From contig DAOUPF010000029.1 of NCBI GenBank assembly GCA_030626265.1, positions 1 through 9,366 on the forward strand: a DNA stretch of 9,366 bases. Direction: 5' to 3'. The notes under the pieces are model-generated. The model made no database searches. It was not told the DNA's origin and worked only from the letters and a program-made list of their open reading frames with translations. Shown in pieces: positions 1-6,491 of the stretch; position 1 is the stretch's first letter; every line of letters starts with the position of its first letter. This DNA is from Sulfurovum sp. (GTDB lineage Bacteria; Campylobacterota; Campylobacteria; Campylobacterales; Sulfurovaceae). Both the position numbers and the translations under genes were made by a program.

Positions 1-441
1 ACCACCTTTAGATATATAGAACATAACCCCATAAAAGCAAAAATGAGTAAAACTATAGGAGAGTATCCATATACACTACTATCAACCCTACTAAACAGAT
101 ACCAAGAGATAATCCCATGTGCTAAACACTCAAAACTAATAAAAGAGTATCACTACGAAGGTATACAAGAGCTACTAGAAAAGCCACTCAGTAAAACAGA
201 GCAAAAAGGGCTAGAGAGTGAGCAGAAAAAGAAGATAGTACATACAGAGCATGAATTTAGGCAAATAAAAGAGACTACCTTGGATAAGCACTTTAGTAAT
301 AACAAAGATATACCATCACGAAACTTTGCTATAATGCAAGCACTAAAAGATGGTTATGGTCAAGCAGAGATAGCTAGGTACCTTGGTGTTTCTGCTGCTT
401 TAGTATCTCATGTATTTAGGAGTTATGATGAGCATAGTTAG
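1..441 (+). CDS. REP-associated tyrosine transposase (Y1/IS200-like), C-terminal part, cut by window edge
   Basis: The reading frame is open from base 1, so the ATG at 43 is internal and the true start lies outside the window. The first visible residues read TTFRYIEHNPIKAKM. YIEHNPIKA matches the motif that follows the catalytic core in REP-associated (RAYT) and related Y1 HUH transposases, usually of the form YIHxNPVRAG. The catalytic HUH histidines should lie upstream and are not visible. The remaining ~130 residues are charged and end in a helix-turn-helix (GQAEIARYLGVSAALVSHVF), like the C-terminal DNA-binding domain often attached to these proteins. RAYTs nick single-stranded DNA at REP palindromes and are usually single-copy and domesticated rather than active insertion sequences. 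It stops 39 nt before the next gene on the same strand. Family assignment is fairly firm; activity cannot be judged from a fragment. Confidence 0.8.
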   Translation, partial: TTFRYIEHNPIKAKMSKTIGEYPYTLLSTLLNRYQEIIPCAKHSKLIKEYHYEGIQELLEKPLSKTEQKGLESEQKKKIVHTEHEFRQIKETTLDKHFSNNKDIPSRNFAIMQALKDGYGQAEIARYLGVSAALVSHVFRSYDEHS

Positions 442-442
442 T

Positions 443-459
443 GGTTTGTCACCTGACCC
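443..459. repeat. Possible terminal sequence of the transposase element
   Basis: Immediately after the transposase stop the plus strand reads GGTTTGTCACCTGACCC (reverse complement GGGTCAGGTGACAAACC). A GGGTCAGG-type end is, from memory, often found beside Y1 transposase genes, and the position just behind the stop codon fits an element end. It also contains a short GGT...ACC inverted repeat. No second copy is visible because the left end lies outside the window, so this is inference. Confidence 0.3.
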
Positions 460-480
460 TAAAGAGATAGAAGGTGTAGT

Positions 481-1746
481 ATGAAACGACGACACATAGC
501 TGCTCTTGCAGTCTTTATTCCTGTGATTCTAGTCACAATTTTAAAGATATACTACCCAGTTACCTATAATGTATTGGGTGGTTATATGCTAGCTATAGCA
601 CTGGTGTTTAAGTCTGCATTGATGACATTTTTTACAGCTTCCAAACTAAAGCTACTGGCTTATATCAAAGGGCTAACCCTCATCCAAGGGACATATGTTC
701 TGATCAAGAGATGGTTTCTAGATAATGTATTTGCTAGGTGGCTCAAGAAAAATATCACTGACCATATCATGGTAGGTATCAAAGATATGAGTGAGTACTA
801 CAAGTCACTGAACCTCAAAGCTAAAATGAAAAACATCCTTATACCTATACTACTCTCTGCTATATCTGCATGGACACTATATACTACTGGATATCTCGAT
901 AACCTCATACTCTTTACTGAGCTAAAAGTGATAGTCATAGGGGTCTCTAAGACCATTGTTATGATGGGTACTAAGTTTTTTGGGCTTATGATAAACTCAT
1001 GGATAACCCCTATACTAGAAGTTTTTGCACTTAGTTATATATTTAGCTATCTAGAGAGAGTGCTAGGCAAAAACAACCCTATTATAAGGGCACTCAACTG
1101 GATAGGCGAGAAGTTAAATAGAGTCATATTTTTCTTTGCAGATATCAATGAACGACATATAGACCCCCTACTCAATGACCATGTCTCAAATCATAGCAAA
1201 AATCTAAGTAGTAAACTATCCAACTATATCAAACGCAAAAAAGTAGCTCATGAGTATGAGCAGTTTGAGAAGTTTGAGCAGAGGATTCTCAAGGGGCATA
1301 TCTCAGCATATCATACATTTGCAGGAATGAGCCTCATCACAGACAAGAGAGAGCTATACACCAAGATAAACTACCAAACAGATGACAACCTAGACATAGT
1401 AGCCTACGCTTCACGCAACAAAAAGGGGGAGCTTCTACCAGAAGCTGTAGAGGACTCATACTATCACGATATATTTATACTAGAGGGCATAGCTAGCTCA
1501 CACAGACATGGTATCAGAGAGGCACAGAGTACAGACCCAGACCATAGTGACTTTTGGGTACTAAACACCAGTATCTACCCTGCTCTACTCAAATCTCATA
1601 CTGGTCATGTCCCCACACAAGAGATAAGACCAAACTCTATAATCCTAGTCAAAACCAACCATCCACAGGATTATAGTTGTGGAGATATATACTTTGAGTT
1701 TAGAGGGCGTAGTGAGTCAGCTATGGCTATACCTCCTAGGAGATGA
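481..1746 (+). CDS. Multi-pass membrane protein with large soluble C-terminal domain, unknown function
   Basis: I do not recognise this 421-residue protein. Hydrophobic segments lie at about residues 7-24, 33-52, 118-138, 142-170 and 172-190, with a weaker one near 57-78; basic stretches sit between them. After about residue 195 the protein is hydrophilic. Residues 225-270 are charged and probably helical (YEQFEKFEQR). A globular-looking tail of about 145 residues is rich in histidine, aspartate and aromatics: SSHRHGIREAQ at 339-349, DPDHSDFW at 352-359, KSHTGH at 371-376 and SCGDIYFEFRGR at 399-410. The HxH pair and scattered His/Asp could bind metal, but no known motif is recognised. The ATG at 481 has a good ribosome site, AGAAGG at 469-474, six bases upstream. 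It sits directly behind the transposase and converges on the aminotransferase with only five bases between stop codons. It may be an accessory gene. Confidence 0.85.
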   Translation: MKRRHIAALAVFIPVILVTILKIYYPVTYNVLGGYMLAIALVFKSALMTFFTASKLKLLAYIKGLTLIQGTYVLIKRWFLDNVFARWLKKNITDHIMVGIKDMSEYYKSLNLKAKMKNILIPILLSAISAWTLYTTGYLDNLILFTELKVIVIGVSKTIVMMGTKFFGLMINSWITPILEVFALSYIFSYLERVLGKNNPIIRALNWIGEKLNRVIFFFADINERHIDPLLNDHVSNHSKNLSSKLSNYIKRKKVAHEYEQFEKFEQRILKGHISAYHTFAGMSLITDKRELYTKINYQTDDNLDIVAYASRNKKGELLPEAVEDSYYHDIFILEGIASSHRHGIREAQSTDPDHSDFWVLNTSIYPALLKSHTGHVPTQEIRPNSIILVKTNHPQDYSCGDIYFEFRGRSESAMAIPPRR

Positions 1747-1751
1747 GTAAA

Positions 1752-2867
1752 CTAGTTTAACTCTTTTAACACTTTACCTATGATATTTAAGCCTTTGAAA
1801 ATATCTGTAGTCTTGCAGTGAGTAAAGTTAAATCTAATCTCAGAATTCTTAGAACCATCAGTGTAAAACTCCTCTCCAGGAACAAAGACAACACCTCTAT
1901 CTAGGCATTTTTGTACTAGTATAGATATATCTACATCAGGTATCTCACCATATATGAACATGCCTCCTTTTGGCTTACTATGCTTAAACTCTGGTAACAG
2001 TTCATCAAGATATATTTTGAACATTTGCATTTTCTTGGCATATATTTTTCTCAATAGATTCAAATGCTCATCATATCTACTAACATCTCTTAAATAATCA
2101 TTCAATATAGACTGAGATAGTCCATTTGTATGTAAATCCATAGTCTCTTTGTATGCAATAAGTGGATCTAATAGCTTTTCCTCTGCTCTAATCCAACCAA
2201 TTCTAAGTGCTGGGGATAGAGTCTTGGAGAAGCTTCCTAAATGAAAACTACTATGTGGTATCTGAGAGCTTATGCTTTGGTATTTTTTCTCAAAGTATAG
2301 TTCACTGTATGGAGAGTCCTCTATCAAAATGGCATCATTCTCCTCTACTATTCTTGCTATGGTATCCCTCTTGCTGTCGCTGTATGTATATCCTGTTGGG
2401 TTTTGATAATCTGGTATCAAGTAAGCTAACTTTGTACTTATGATACTTTTTTCAAATGCATCTATAGCGATTCCATCACTATGCAGAGATACTGCCTCTT
2501 GAGTCAAACCATTCATAGCAAAAACATTCATAGCCCCTAGATATGATGGAGCTTCTATAGTGATACTCTTGTCTCTGTTGTCTCTAGCTATGATGTCTAG
2601 CGCCTGCTGTGAGCCCGATGTGATCAGTATATTGCTAGGATTTGTCTCAAATCCATCTCTAGTATAAAACTCCGCTATCTTCTCTCTAAGTGCATATAGT
2701 CCACTAGATGTACCATACTGCAATGAACTAGCATCATTTAGTACATTATTAGCAGACTCCTTTAGCTCTAAATGTGGGAATAGTTTCTCATCAGGTAATC
2801 CACCTGCAAAAGATATAGTCTCAGTAGTTATACACTCTAAGATTTCTCTTATAAATGACCTTTTCAT
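1752..2867 (-). CDS. PLP-dependent aminotransferase, class I/II fold (LysN/KAT II/MocR-type catalytic domain)
   Basis: A cytosolic fold-type I aminotransferase. Numbered from the ATG at 2867 (371 residues): ISFAGGLPDEKLFP near 18-31 is the N-terminal segment typical of the 2-aminoadipate/kynurenine aminotransferase II group; TSGSQQALD (83-91) binds the PLP phosphate; DYQNPTG with N156 and EDSPY with D184 contact the cofactor ring; SFSKTLSPALRIGW carries the PLP lysine K215; the arginine in EIRFNFTH (R345) should bind the substrate carboxylate. The catalytic domain resembles that of MocR regulators, but there is no N-terminal GntR helix-turn-helix, so this is an enzyme. The exact substrate cannot be read from sequence; 2-aminoadipate or branched/aromatic amino acids are plausible. 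A GTG at 2870 extends the frame by one codon, but the AAGGAG site fits the ATG better. It is divergent from the AraC-type regulator, which may control it. Confidence 0.9.
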   Translation of the reverse strand: MKRSFIREILECITTETISFAGGLPDEKLFPHLELKESANNVLNDASSLQYGTSSGLYALREKIAEFYTRDGFETNPSNILITSGSQQALDIIARDNRDKSITIEAPSYLGAMNVFAMNGLTQEAVSLHSDGIAIDAFEKSIISTKLAYLIPDYQNPTGYTYSDSKRDTIARIVEENDAILIEDSPYSELYFEKKYQSISSQIPHSSFHLGSFSKTLSPALRIGWIRAEEKLLDPLIAYKETMDLHTNGLSQSILNDYLRDVSRYDEHLNLLRKIYAKKMQMFKIYLDELLPEFKHSKPKGGMFIYGEIPDVDISILVQKCLDRGVVFVPGEEFYTDGSKNSEIRFNFTHCKTTDIFKGLNIIGKVLKELN

Positions 2868-2872
2868 CACTT

Positions 2873-2878
2873 CTCCTT
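2873..2878 (-). promoter_or_regulatory. Ribosome binding site deciding the aminotransferase start
   Basis: On the minus strand AAGGAG lies five bases before the ATG at 2867 and only two bases before the in-frame GTG at 2870. The spacing favours the ATG. Confidence 0.7.
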
Positions 2879-2900
2879 GTTATTTCTGAGTATGTAATGA

Positions 2901-2910
2901 TAACCGGTTA
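2901..2910. promoter_or_regulatory. Palindrome TAACCGGTTA in the divergent control region
   Basis: A perfect 10-bp palindrome, the only G+C-rich spot in an A/T-rich intergenic stretch. It lies between the aminotransferase ribosome site and its likely promoter, where a bound repressor could block transcription. Nearby are CACT-TAT-AGTG (2926-2936) and two TATAGT copies 11 bp apart (2930-2935 and 2941-2946). An operator role is inference. AraC proteins usually bind asymmetric or direct-repeat sites, so the TATAGT pair is an alternative candidate. Confidence 0.3.
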
Positions 2911-2978
2911 GGTATTTTTATTCTTCACTTATAGTGCTTTTATAGTTATCAGTTTGTGCTAATATAATATTTAATTCA

Positions 2979-2987
2979 TGCTATAAT
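2979..2987 (+). promoter_or_regulatory. Extended -10 promoter for the AraC-type gene, probably leaderless
   Basis: TGCTATAAT is a perfect extended -10 (TGnTATAAT). It ends six bases before the ATG at 2994, so transcription would begin at or next to the start codon. No Shine-Dalgarno sequence precedes the ATG (the bases between are CTCCTT). A second TATAAT at 2963-2968 would give a leader of about 20 nt, also without a ribosome site. Confidence 0.55.
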
Positions 2988-2993
2988 CTCCTT

Positions 2994-3890
2994 ATGCATA
3001 AAAAAGATACCCATCTACAACACAGCAAGATAGCCAATGATATGATGAACTACATCAACAGCCATATAGAGACAGATATAAATATTACTCAGATGGCTTC
3101 ACACTTTTCTATGAGTAAGTTTCACTTTCATCGTATATTTAAAGAGCAGATGGGTACTAATATATATGAGACTATCAAGTCCACCCGACTACAAAAAGCA
3201 TCCAATCTACTCATAACCAATAGACAATCTACTATCACAGAGATAGCCAATATGTGTGGATATAGCTCTCAAACCTCTTTTCTGAGAGCTTTTAAGGATA
3301 GGTTTGGACAGACTCCAAAAGTATGGAGAAATGGAGGATACAAGGATTACTCCAATGATATATTGAGTAGCTCTGAGGCAGCTTCCATGTCAGAAGCTGA
3401 CTTTTCACATCTAGTACCAAAAATAGTAAAGACCAAAACCAAAACAGTATACTATATCCGACAAAAAGGCTACAATCGCAATATAATGCAAATATGGCAG
3501 AAAATGATGGCATGGGTATATACAAATGATATAGAGGAGTATGAACAGATAGGCATATATCACGACAATCCTATCATCACAGCACTGGATGACTGCTACT
3601 ACATATCCTGTATCTCCCCCAAAGGTAAAACTGATCCAAAAAATATAAATCTTAAAAATACAAACCTGCCACATTTTAATATAGATGGTGGGATATATGC
3701 CTCTTTTGAGGTAGAGGGCAGATATGGAGACATACTAAAGCTTATACAGTGGGTATATCACCACTGGTTGCCCAAGAGTGGATTTGAGACCACCACTATG
3801 CCATCATATACTATCTTTGAAAAAAATCACTTCTTGAGTGAAGATGGGCTTTTTAAGTGTACTTATTTTGTGCCTGTTAGGTATGTATAG
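2994..3890 (+). CDS. AraC-family transcriptional regulator with GyrI-like ligand-binding domain
   Basis: A 298-residue cytosolic regulator. The AraC/XylS DNA-binding domain is at the N-terminus: the first helix-turn-helix is about 31-50 (ITQMASHFSMSKFHFHRIFK), the second about 81-101 (ITEIANMCGYSSQTSFLRAF), followed by the usual FGQTPKVWR at 104-112. After a linker, residues ~142-298 form a GyrI-like/BmrR-type small-molecule domain, ending in GGIYASFEVEGRYGDI, a conserved-looking YTIFEKNHF segment and FVPVRYV. Proteins with this order (as in the Rob/SoxS-like GyrI group) usually sense hydrophobic or cationic compounds; the ligand here is unknown. The start follows the -10 box by six bases without a ribosome site, and domain alignment supports it. 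It is divergent from the aminotransferase and probably regulates it, itself, or both. The REP-like inverted pair starts immediately after its stop codon. Confidence 0.92.
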   Translation: MHKKDTHLQHSKIANDMMNYINSHIETDINITQMASHFSMSKFHFHRIFKEQMGTNIYETIKSTRLQKASNLLITNRQSTITEIANMCGYSSQTSFLRAFKDRFGQTPKVWRNGGYKDYSNDILSSSEAASMSEADFSHLVPKIVKTKTKTVYYIRQKGYNRNIMQIWQKMMAWVYTNDIEEYEQIGIYHDNPIITALDDCYYISCISPKGKTDPKNINLKNTNLPHFNIDGGIYASFEVEGRYGDILKLIQWVYHHWLPKSGFETTTMPSYTIFEKNHFLSEDGLFKCTYFVPVRYV

Positions 3891-3913
3891 GAAGTGAAGA
3901 CTTTAGTCTCAGC
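3891..3913 (+). repeat. REP-like hairpin, copy 1
   Basis: Stem TGA/GAC with loop TTTA and GTC/TCA. G3899-C3908, A3900-T3907 and C3901-G3906 form the inner stem; the outer stem is T3895-A3911, G3896-C3910 and one of A3897/A3898 with T3909, leaving one unpaired A. It begins at the base after the AraC-type gene's TAG. Confidence 0.6.
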
Positions 3914-3944
3914 ATATATTGTTTTTACTGTAAAATCTAATTTT

Positions 3945-3968
3945 CAGTGGGGCTAAAGCCTCCACTTC
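3945..3968 (-). repeat. REP-like hairpin, copy 2 (inverted)
   Basis: Read on the minus strand, the stem is AGTGG-A-GGC, loop TTTA, GCC-CCACT, with one unpaired A at the same place as in copy 1. It differs from copy 1 at four positions in the conserved 21, forming two compensatory changes (A-T to G-C, twice). The stem is longer and more G+C-rich than in copy 1. Confidence 0.65.
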
Positions 3969-3991
3969 TATTAGAGATCCCCATTAGTTTT

Positions 3992-5518
3992 TTAAGCTAA
4001 TAGTTTTTTGGCAAAAGCGATAGCCTCTTTATTAGATGATTCTCCACCTATGATACGAGATATCTCTTGGATACGTCCATTACTGTCTAGTATATCGGCA
4101 AAGCTTATACCATCTTCTTTGTCTATAAGTATATGCTGATTTGCTTTTGCTGCTAGATGGGGCTGATGTGAAATGGCAAATATCTGATAGGAGGTAGATA
4201 GTTTGGCTATCATATCTGCTATGGCTATAGACTCATCACCACTTACATTTGCATCTATCTCATCTAGTATGATAACTCCACTTCCACTTTTATGGCTACT
4301 TAGTGATACTACCATGAGAGCCAAACGAAGACGATTGTGCTCTCCTCCACTTAGGGTTGCTGTTTTAGAGTTTTGCATATGCAAATCCACTCTATCTGAG
4401 CCATTAGATGATAACTCTACACTCTCAAATACAAATGAGACTATTGGTAACTTTAGCTTAGTTAAGTACTCTTCCAAGTTAGCAGCTATCTCTTGTGACT
4501 GTGCTACTCTAGCCTTGGTCATATCTTTTGCTAGATTAGATAGCTCTTTATACTCTTGCTCTAAAAATGACTGCAATTCACTTTTATCCTCTTCTATACT
4601 GAGATAGCCTTCAAGCTCTTGCTCTTTTTTTACTTTATACTCTAGGGCTTCTGGTATCGAACCATATCTATTGTTTAGTTCACTTATCTTCTCTAGCCTA
4701 TCAAGCAAGGCTTCTACATCTGTATCAGAGAGTTCCTCTGTGAGAAGTGTTGTCTCCTCAATATCTGAACGAAGTTGATTCATGGCATCAGAAAAATAGC
4801 TACTATCTTTCTCTAAAAGAGTATAAACATCCCCTACAGATGACTCATAGCCAAATATATCCTCTGCCTTAGATAAGGCTTCATTGATTTTATCTATTTT
4901 TGAGAGCTGTTTTTTGACAACTATAAGCTCCTCATCTTCACCATTTTTTGGATCTATAGCTTTTATCTTGTCTATCTCAAATGTAGTAAATTCTATAAGT
5001 TCAGATAGCTTTTTTTCACTCTGCTTTATCTTATCTAGTTCTACTTTTTTATCGCTATATATTTGATATCTATCTCTATATACTTTAGATAGATTTTCAA
5101 ATGCTTTATTTTTAATATAGAGTGAATTATCTATGAGTTCTAGTAGTGTATCACTTTCAAAACCACCAGTATCCCTGACACTGAGATAGTTTATATGTGA
5201 TGCAAATAGTCTGTTGAGTGATTTTTTTGAGATATTTTGGTCATTGAGATAGTATCTAATACGGTCTTTTTTTATACTTCTGATAGTCACATCATCATCT
5301 ATCTCATATGACTCTGCACTAAACCCATATGGTTTATCAAGCTCTATCTCACACAATCTCGCCTCTGCACTACCGATACCTAGACTAGATAATACACTAT
5401 TCATAAGCACTGACTTACCTGTACCAGATGGTCCACTAAGCACTACTAATCCACCATCAAAATCAAGCTCTACACTAGGAAAACCTAGTAGCTCTTTGAG
5501 ATACAATCGTCTAATCAA
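3992..5518 (-). CDS. recN: DNA repair protein RecN (SMC-like ATPase)
   Basis: RecN is a cytosolic SMC-like ATPase that acts with RecA at DNA double-strand breaks. In this 508-residue protein the Walker A motif GPSGTGKS is at 29-36. A central region of about 135-350 is charged and coiled-coil-like. The ABC signature LSGGE is at 389-393, Walker B VIILDE at 415-420, followed by the D-loop IDANVSGDE, and the switch histidine is in ISHQPH (H451). Length is somewhat below the E. coli protein (553), mainly in the coiled coil. The start is TTG: its GGGGAG ribosome site is seven bases upstream, and the next methionine (residue 39) lies beyond Walker A, so it cannot be the start. The start codon overlaps the nadK TGA, which implies translational coupling. 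The nadK-recN order also occurs in E. coli and Campylobacter. Confidence 0.95.
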   Translation of the reverse strand: MIRRLYLKELLGFPSVELDFDGGLVVLSGPSGTGKSVLMNSVLSSLGIGSAEARLCEIELDKPYGFSAESYEIDDDVTIRSIKKDRIRYYLNDQNISKKSLNRLFASHINYLSVRDTGGFESDTLLELIDNSLYIKNKAFENLSKVYRDRYQIYSDKKVELDKIKQSEKKLSELIEFTTFEIDKIKAIDPKNGEDEELIVVKKQLSKIDKINEALSKAEDIFGYESSVGDVYTLLEKDSSYFSDAMNQLRSDIEETTLLTEELSDTDVEALLDRLEKISELNNRYGSIPEALEYKVKKEQELEGYLSIEEDKSELQSFLEQEYKELSNLAKDMTKARVAQSQEIAANLEEYLTKLKLPIVSFVFESVELSSNGSDRVDLHMQNSKTATLSGGEHNRLRLALMVVSLSSHKSGSGVIILDEIDANVSGDESIAIADMIAKLSTSYQIFAISHQPHLAAKANQHILIDKEDGISFADILDSNGRIQEISRIIGGESSNKEAIAFAKKLLA

Positions 5519-6384
5519 TGTTTATCTCCCCAAGATAATTTCTCTCGTAAGATTGAGAAGTAATCTCTCTCTTTTCTATGCAACATTCTAGCACCTATAG
5601 TAGCACCTCTGATTGCCAAAGTCTCTCCTGCTGCCAAGCTATATGAGTCCTGCCCATCTACCATCACTACTACTTGATCTTTGGGTGACTTGAGTCTGAT
5701 AGTAAAGTCCGCAGGCATCACTAGTGGTCTCTGTCTCAAGGAGTGTGCACATATAGGAGTCATGATAAATACATTTGTCAGTGGATACACTACAGGCCCA
5801 CCAGCAGCTAGATTATATGCTGTAGAGCCAGTAGGAGTAGATACTATCAATCCATCACCTCTATAGGCATTGAACCACTCTTGATTGATATATGCATCTA
5901 TCTGTGCCATTTTTGATATCGTAGGGCGGGTGATTACAACATCATTAAATGCATAAAAGCTTTCTCTCTCACCCTCTTGTTCTACATAACCCTCTATCAT
6001 CATTCTATCATCTATACGATACTCTCCAGAATGTAGTTGTTCTAAAAATGAGGGAACATCGTCTTGGGTGATATCTGCAAGAAAGCCCAAATTTCCAGCA
6101 TTGATACCCAACACTGGTTTACCACTACCATAACTTCTTCTAACTAATGAGAGGAGAGTACCATCACCACCAAGTGATACTAAAAAATCACATTCACTAC
6201 ACATATCATCAAAAGACATACCATTATCACCTATCATATCTGCTGAATCTTTGGATAGTACAACTTCTATACCAGAGTTATTAAAGTGATTTTTTATAGT
6301 TTCATAAACTGGCTTGATTGATGGTGTATCGGGTCTTAGCATAAAGCCTGCTTTTTTTATCTGAGGTAAACTATTTTCTGGCAT
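5515..6384 (-). CDS. nadK: NAD kinase
   Basis: NAD kinase phosphorylates the 2'-hydroxyl of the adenosine ribose of NAD, using ATP or polyphosphate, and is the only route to NADP. The 289-residue length is normal. The family motifs are present in order: GGDGT at 72-76 with catalytic D74, NAGNLGFLAD at 95-104, the NE/ND motif as FNDVVI at 146-151, the glycine-rich GDGLIVSTPTGSTAYNLAAG at 176-195, and TPICAHSL at 209-216. The ATG has a GAGAGG ribosome site seven bases upstream. It is the first gene of the pair with recN, whose TTG start overlaps the nadK stop by three bases. It is divergent from the uracil-DNA glycosylase gene across 107 bp. Confidence 0.96.
   Translation of the reverse strand: MPENSLPQIKKAGFMLRPDTPSIKPVYETIKNHFNNSGIEVVLSKDSADMIGDNGMSFDDMCSECDFLVSLGGDGTLLSLVRRSYGSGKPVLGINAGNLGFLADITQDDVPSFLEQLHSGEYRIDDRMMIEGYVEQEGERESFYAFNDVVITRPTISKMAQIDAYINQEWFNAYRGDGLIVSTPTGSTAYNLAAGGPVVYPLTNVFIMTPICAHSLRQRPLVMPADFTIRLKSPKDQVVVMVDGQDSYSLAAGETLAIRGATIGARMLHRKERDYFSILREKLSWGDKH
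5526..5531 (-). promoter_or_regulatory. Ribosome binding site for the TTG start of recN
   Basis: GGGGAG on the minus strand, inside the last codons of nadK and seven bases before the TTG at 5516-5518. It supports the unusual start codon. Confidence 0.65.
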
Positions 6385-6431
6385 ATTTAGTCCTCTCTAT
6401 TTTGATTTTGCTATATATTATTTAGATAAAA

Positions 6432-6451
6432 ATTATACTATAAAAATTATA
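6432..6451 (-). promoter_or_regulatory. Candidate -10 boxes for nadK-recN
   Basis: On the minus strand TATAAT occurs at 6432-6437 and again at 6446-6451. The nearer one would give a leader of about 40 nt containing the nadK ribosome site. No clear -35 box is seen, as is usual for sigma-70 promoters in Campylobacterota. The surrounding 6410-6480 is extremely A/T-rich, so chance matches are likely. Confidence 0.35.
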
Positions 6452-6479
6452 ATAAGTATGTATTTTACTTTCACTTAGA

Positions 6480-6485
6480 TATAAT
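6480..6485 (+). promoter_or_regulatory. -10 box for the uracil-DNA glycosylase gene, probably leaderless
   Basis: TATAAT ends six bases before the ATG at 6492. A transcript beginning at the normal distance would start on or beside the ATG. No ribosome site lies between (ACCATC). The next in-frame methionine comes after the iron-sulfur cysteines begin, so a later start is unlikely. Confidence 0.5.
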
Positions 6486-6491
6486 ACCATC

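Larger units (their letters stand above)
3891..3968. repeat. REP-like inverted pair (BIME-like, 78 bp) between convergent genes
   Basis: Almost the whole gap between the AraC-type gene and recN is a two-fold symmetric structure. Two copies of GAAGTGRAGRCTTTAGYCYC face each other at 3891-3913 (plus) and 3945-3968 (minus). Between them is the A/T-rich palindrome TTTTAC-T-GTAAAA at 3923-3935, whose centre coincides with that of the pair. Each copy can fold separately, or the two can pair with each other. No transcript-ending T-run directly follows either stem, but T-rich stretches come about 8-10 bases later on each strand, so bidirectional termination is possible. Its place between convergent genes is typical of REP/BIME elements. 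The link to the transposase at the left edge is inference. Confidence 0.65.

Noticed and set aside
146..151. FND instead of the NE motif in NAD kinase (residue positions) as a loss of function
   Set aside because: The second position of this motif is Asn-Glu or Asn-Asp across bacterial NAD kinases, so this is normal variation.
2207..2443. Open frame on the plus strand inside the aminotransferase
   Set aside because: It lies opposite a well-supported enzyme gene, has no ribosome site and its protein has no recognisable features.
1752..2867. Aminotransferase as a MocR-type regulator
   Set aside because: The catalytic domain fits, but there is no N-terminal winged helix-turn-helix and the gene has a clear start directly before the enzyme domain.
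3292..3674. Two minus-strand open frames inside the AraC-type gene
   Set aside because: Both are antisense to a conserved domain protein; the odd Trp/Tyr/Phe-rich composition is what antisense of this gene would give.
3891..3968. Classical rho-independent terminator
   Set aside because: Stems are present but neither is followed directly by a T-run; the symmetric double structure fits a REP/BIME pair better, although terminator activity is still possible.
4203..5066. Plus-strand open frames opposite recN
   Set aside because: Serine-rich translations result from the complement of acidic, lysine-rich recN codons; no start signals.
5681..5866. Plus-strand open frame opposite nadK
   Set aside because: It covers conserved nadK motifs on the other strand, with no independent support.
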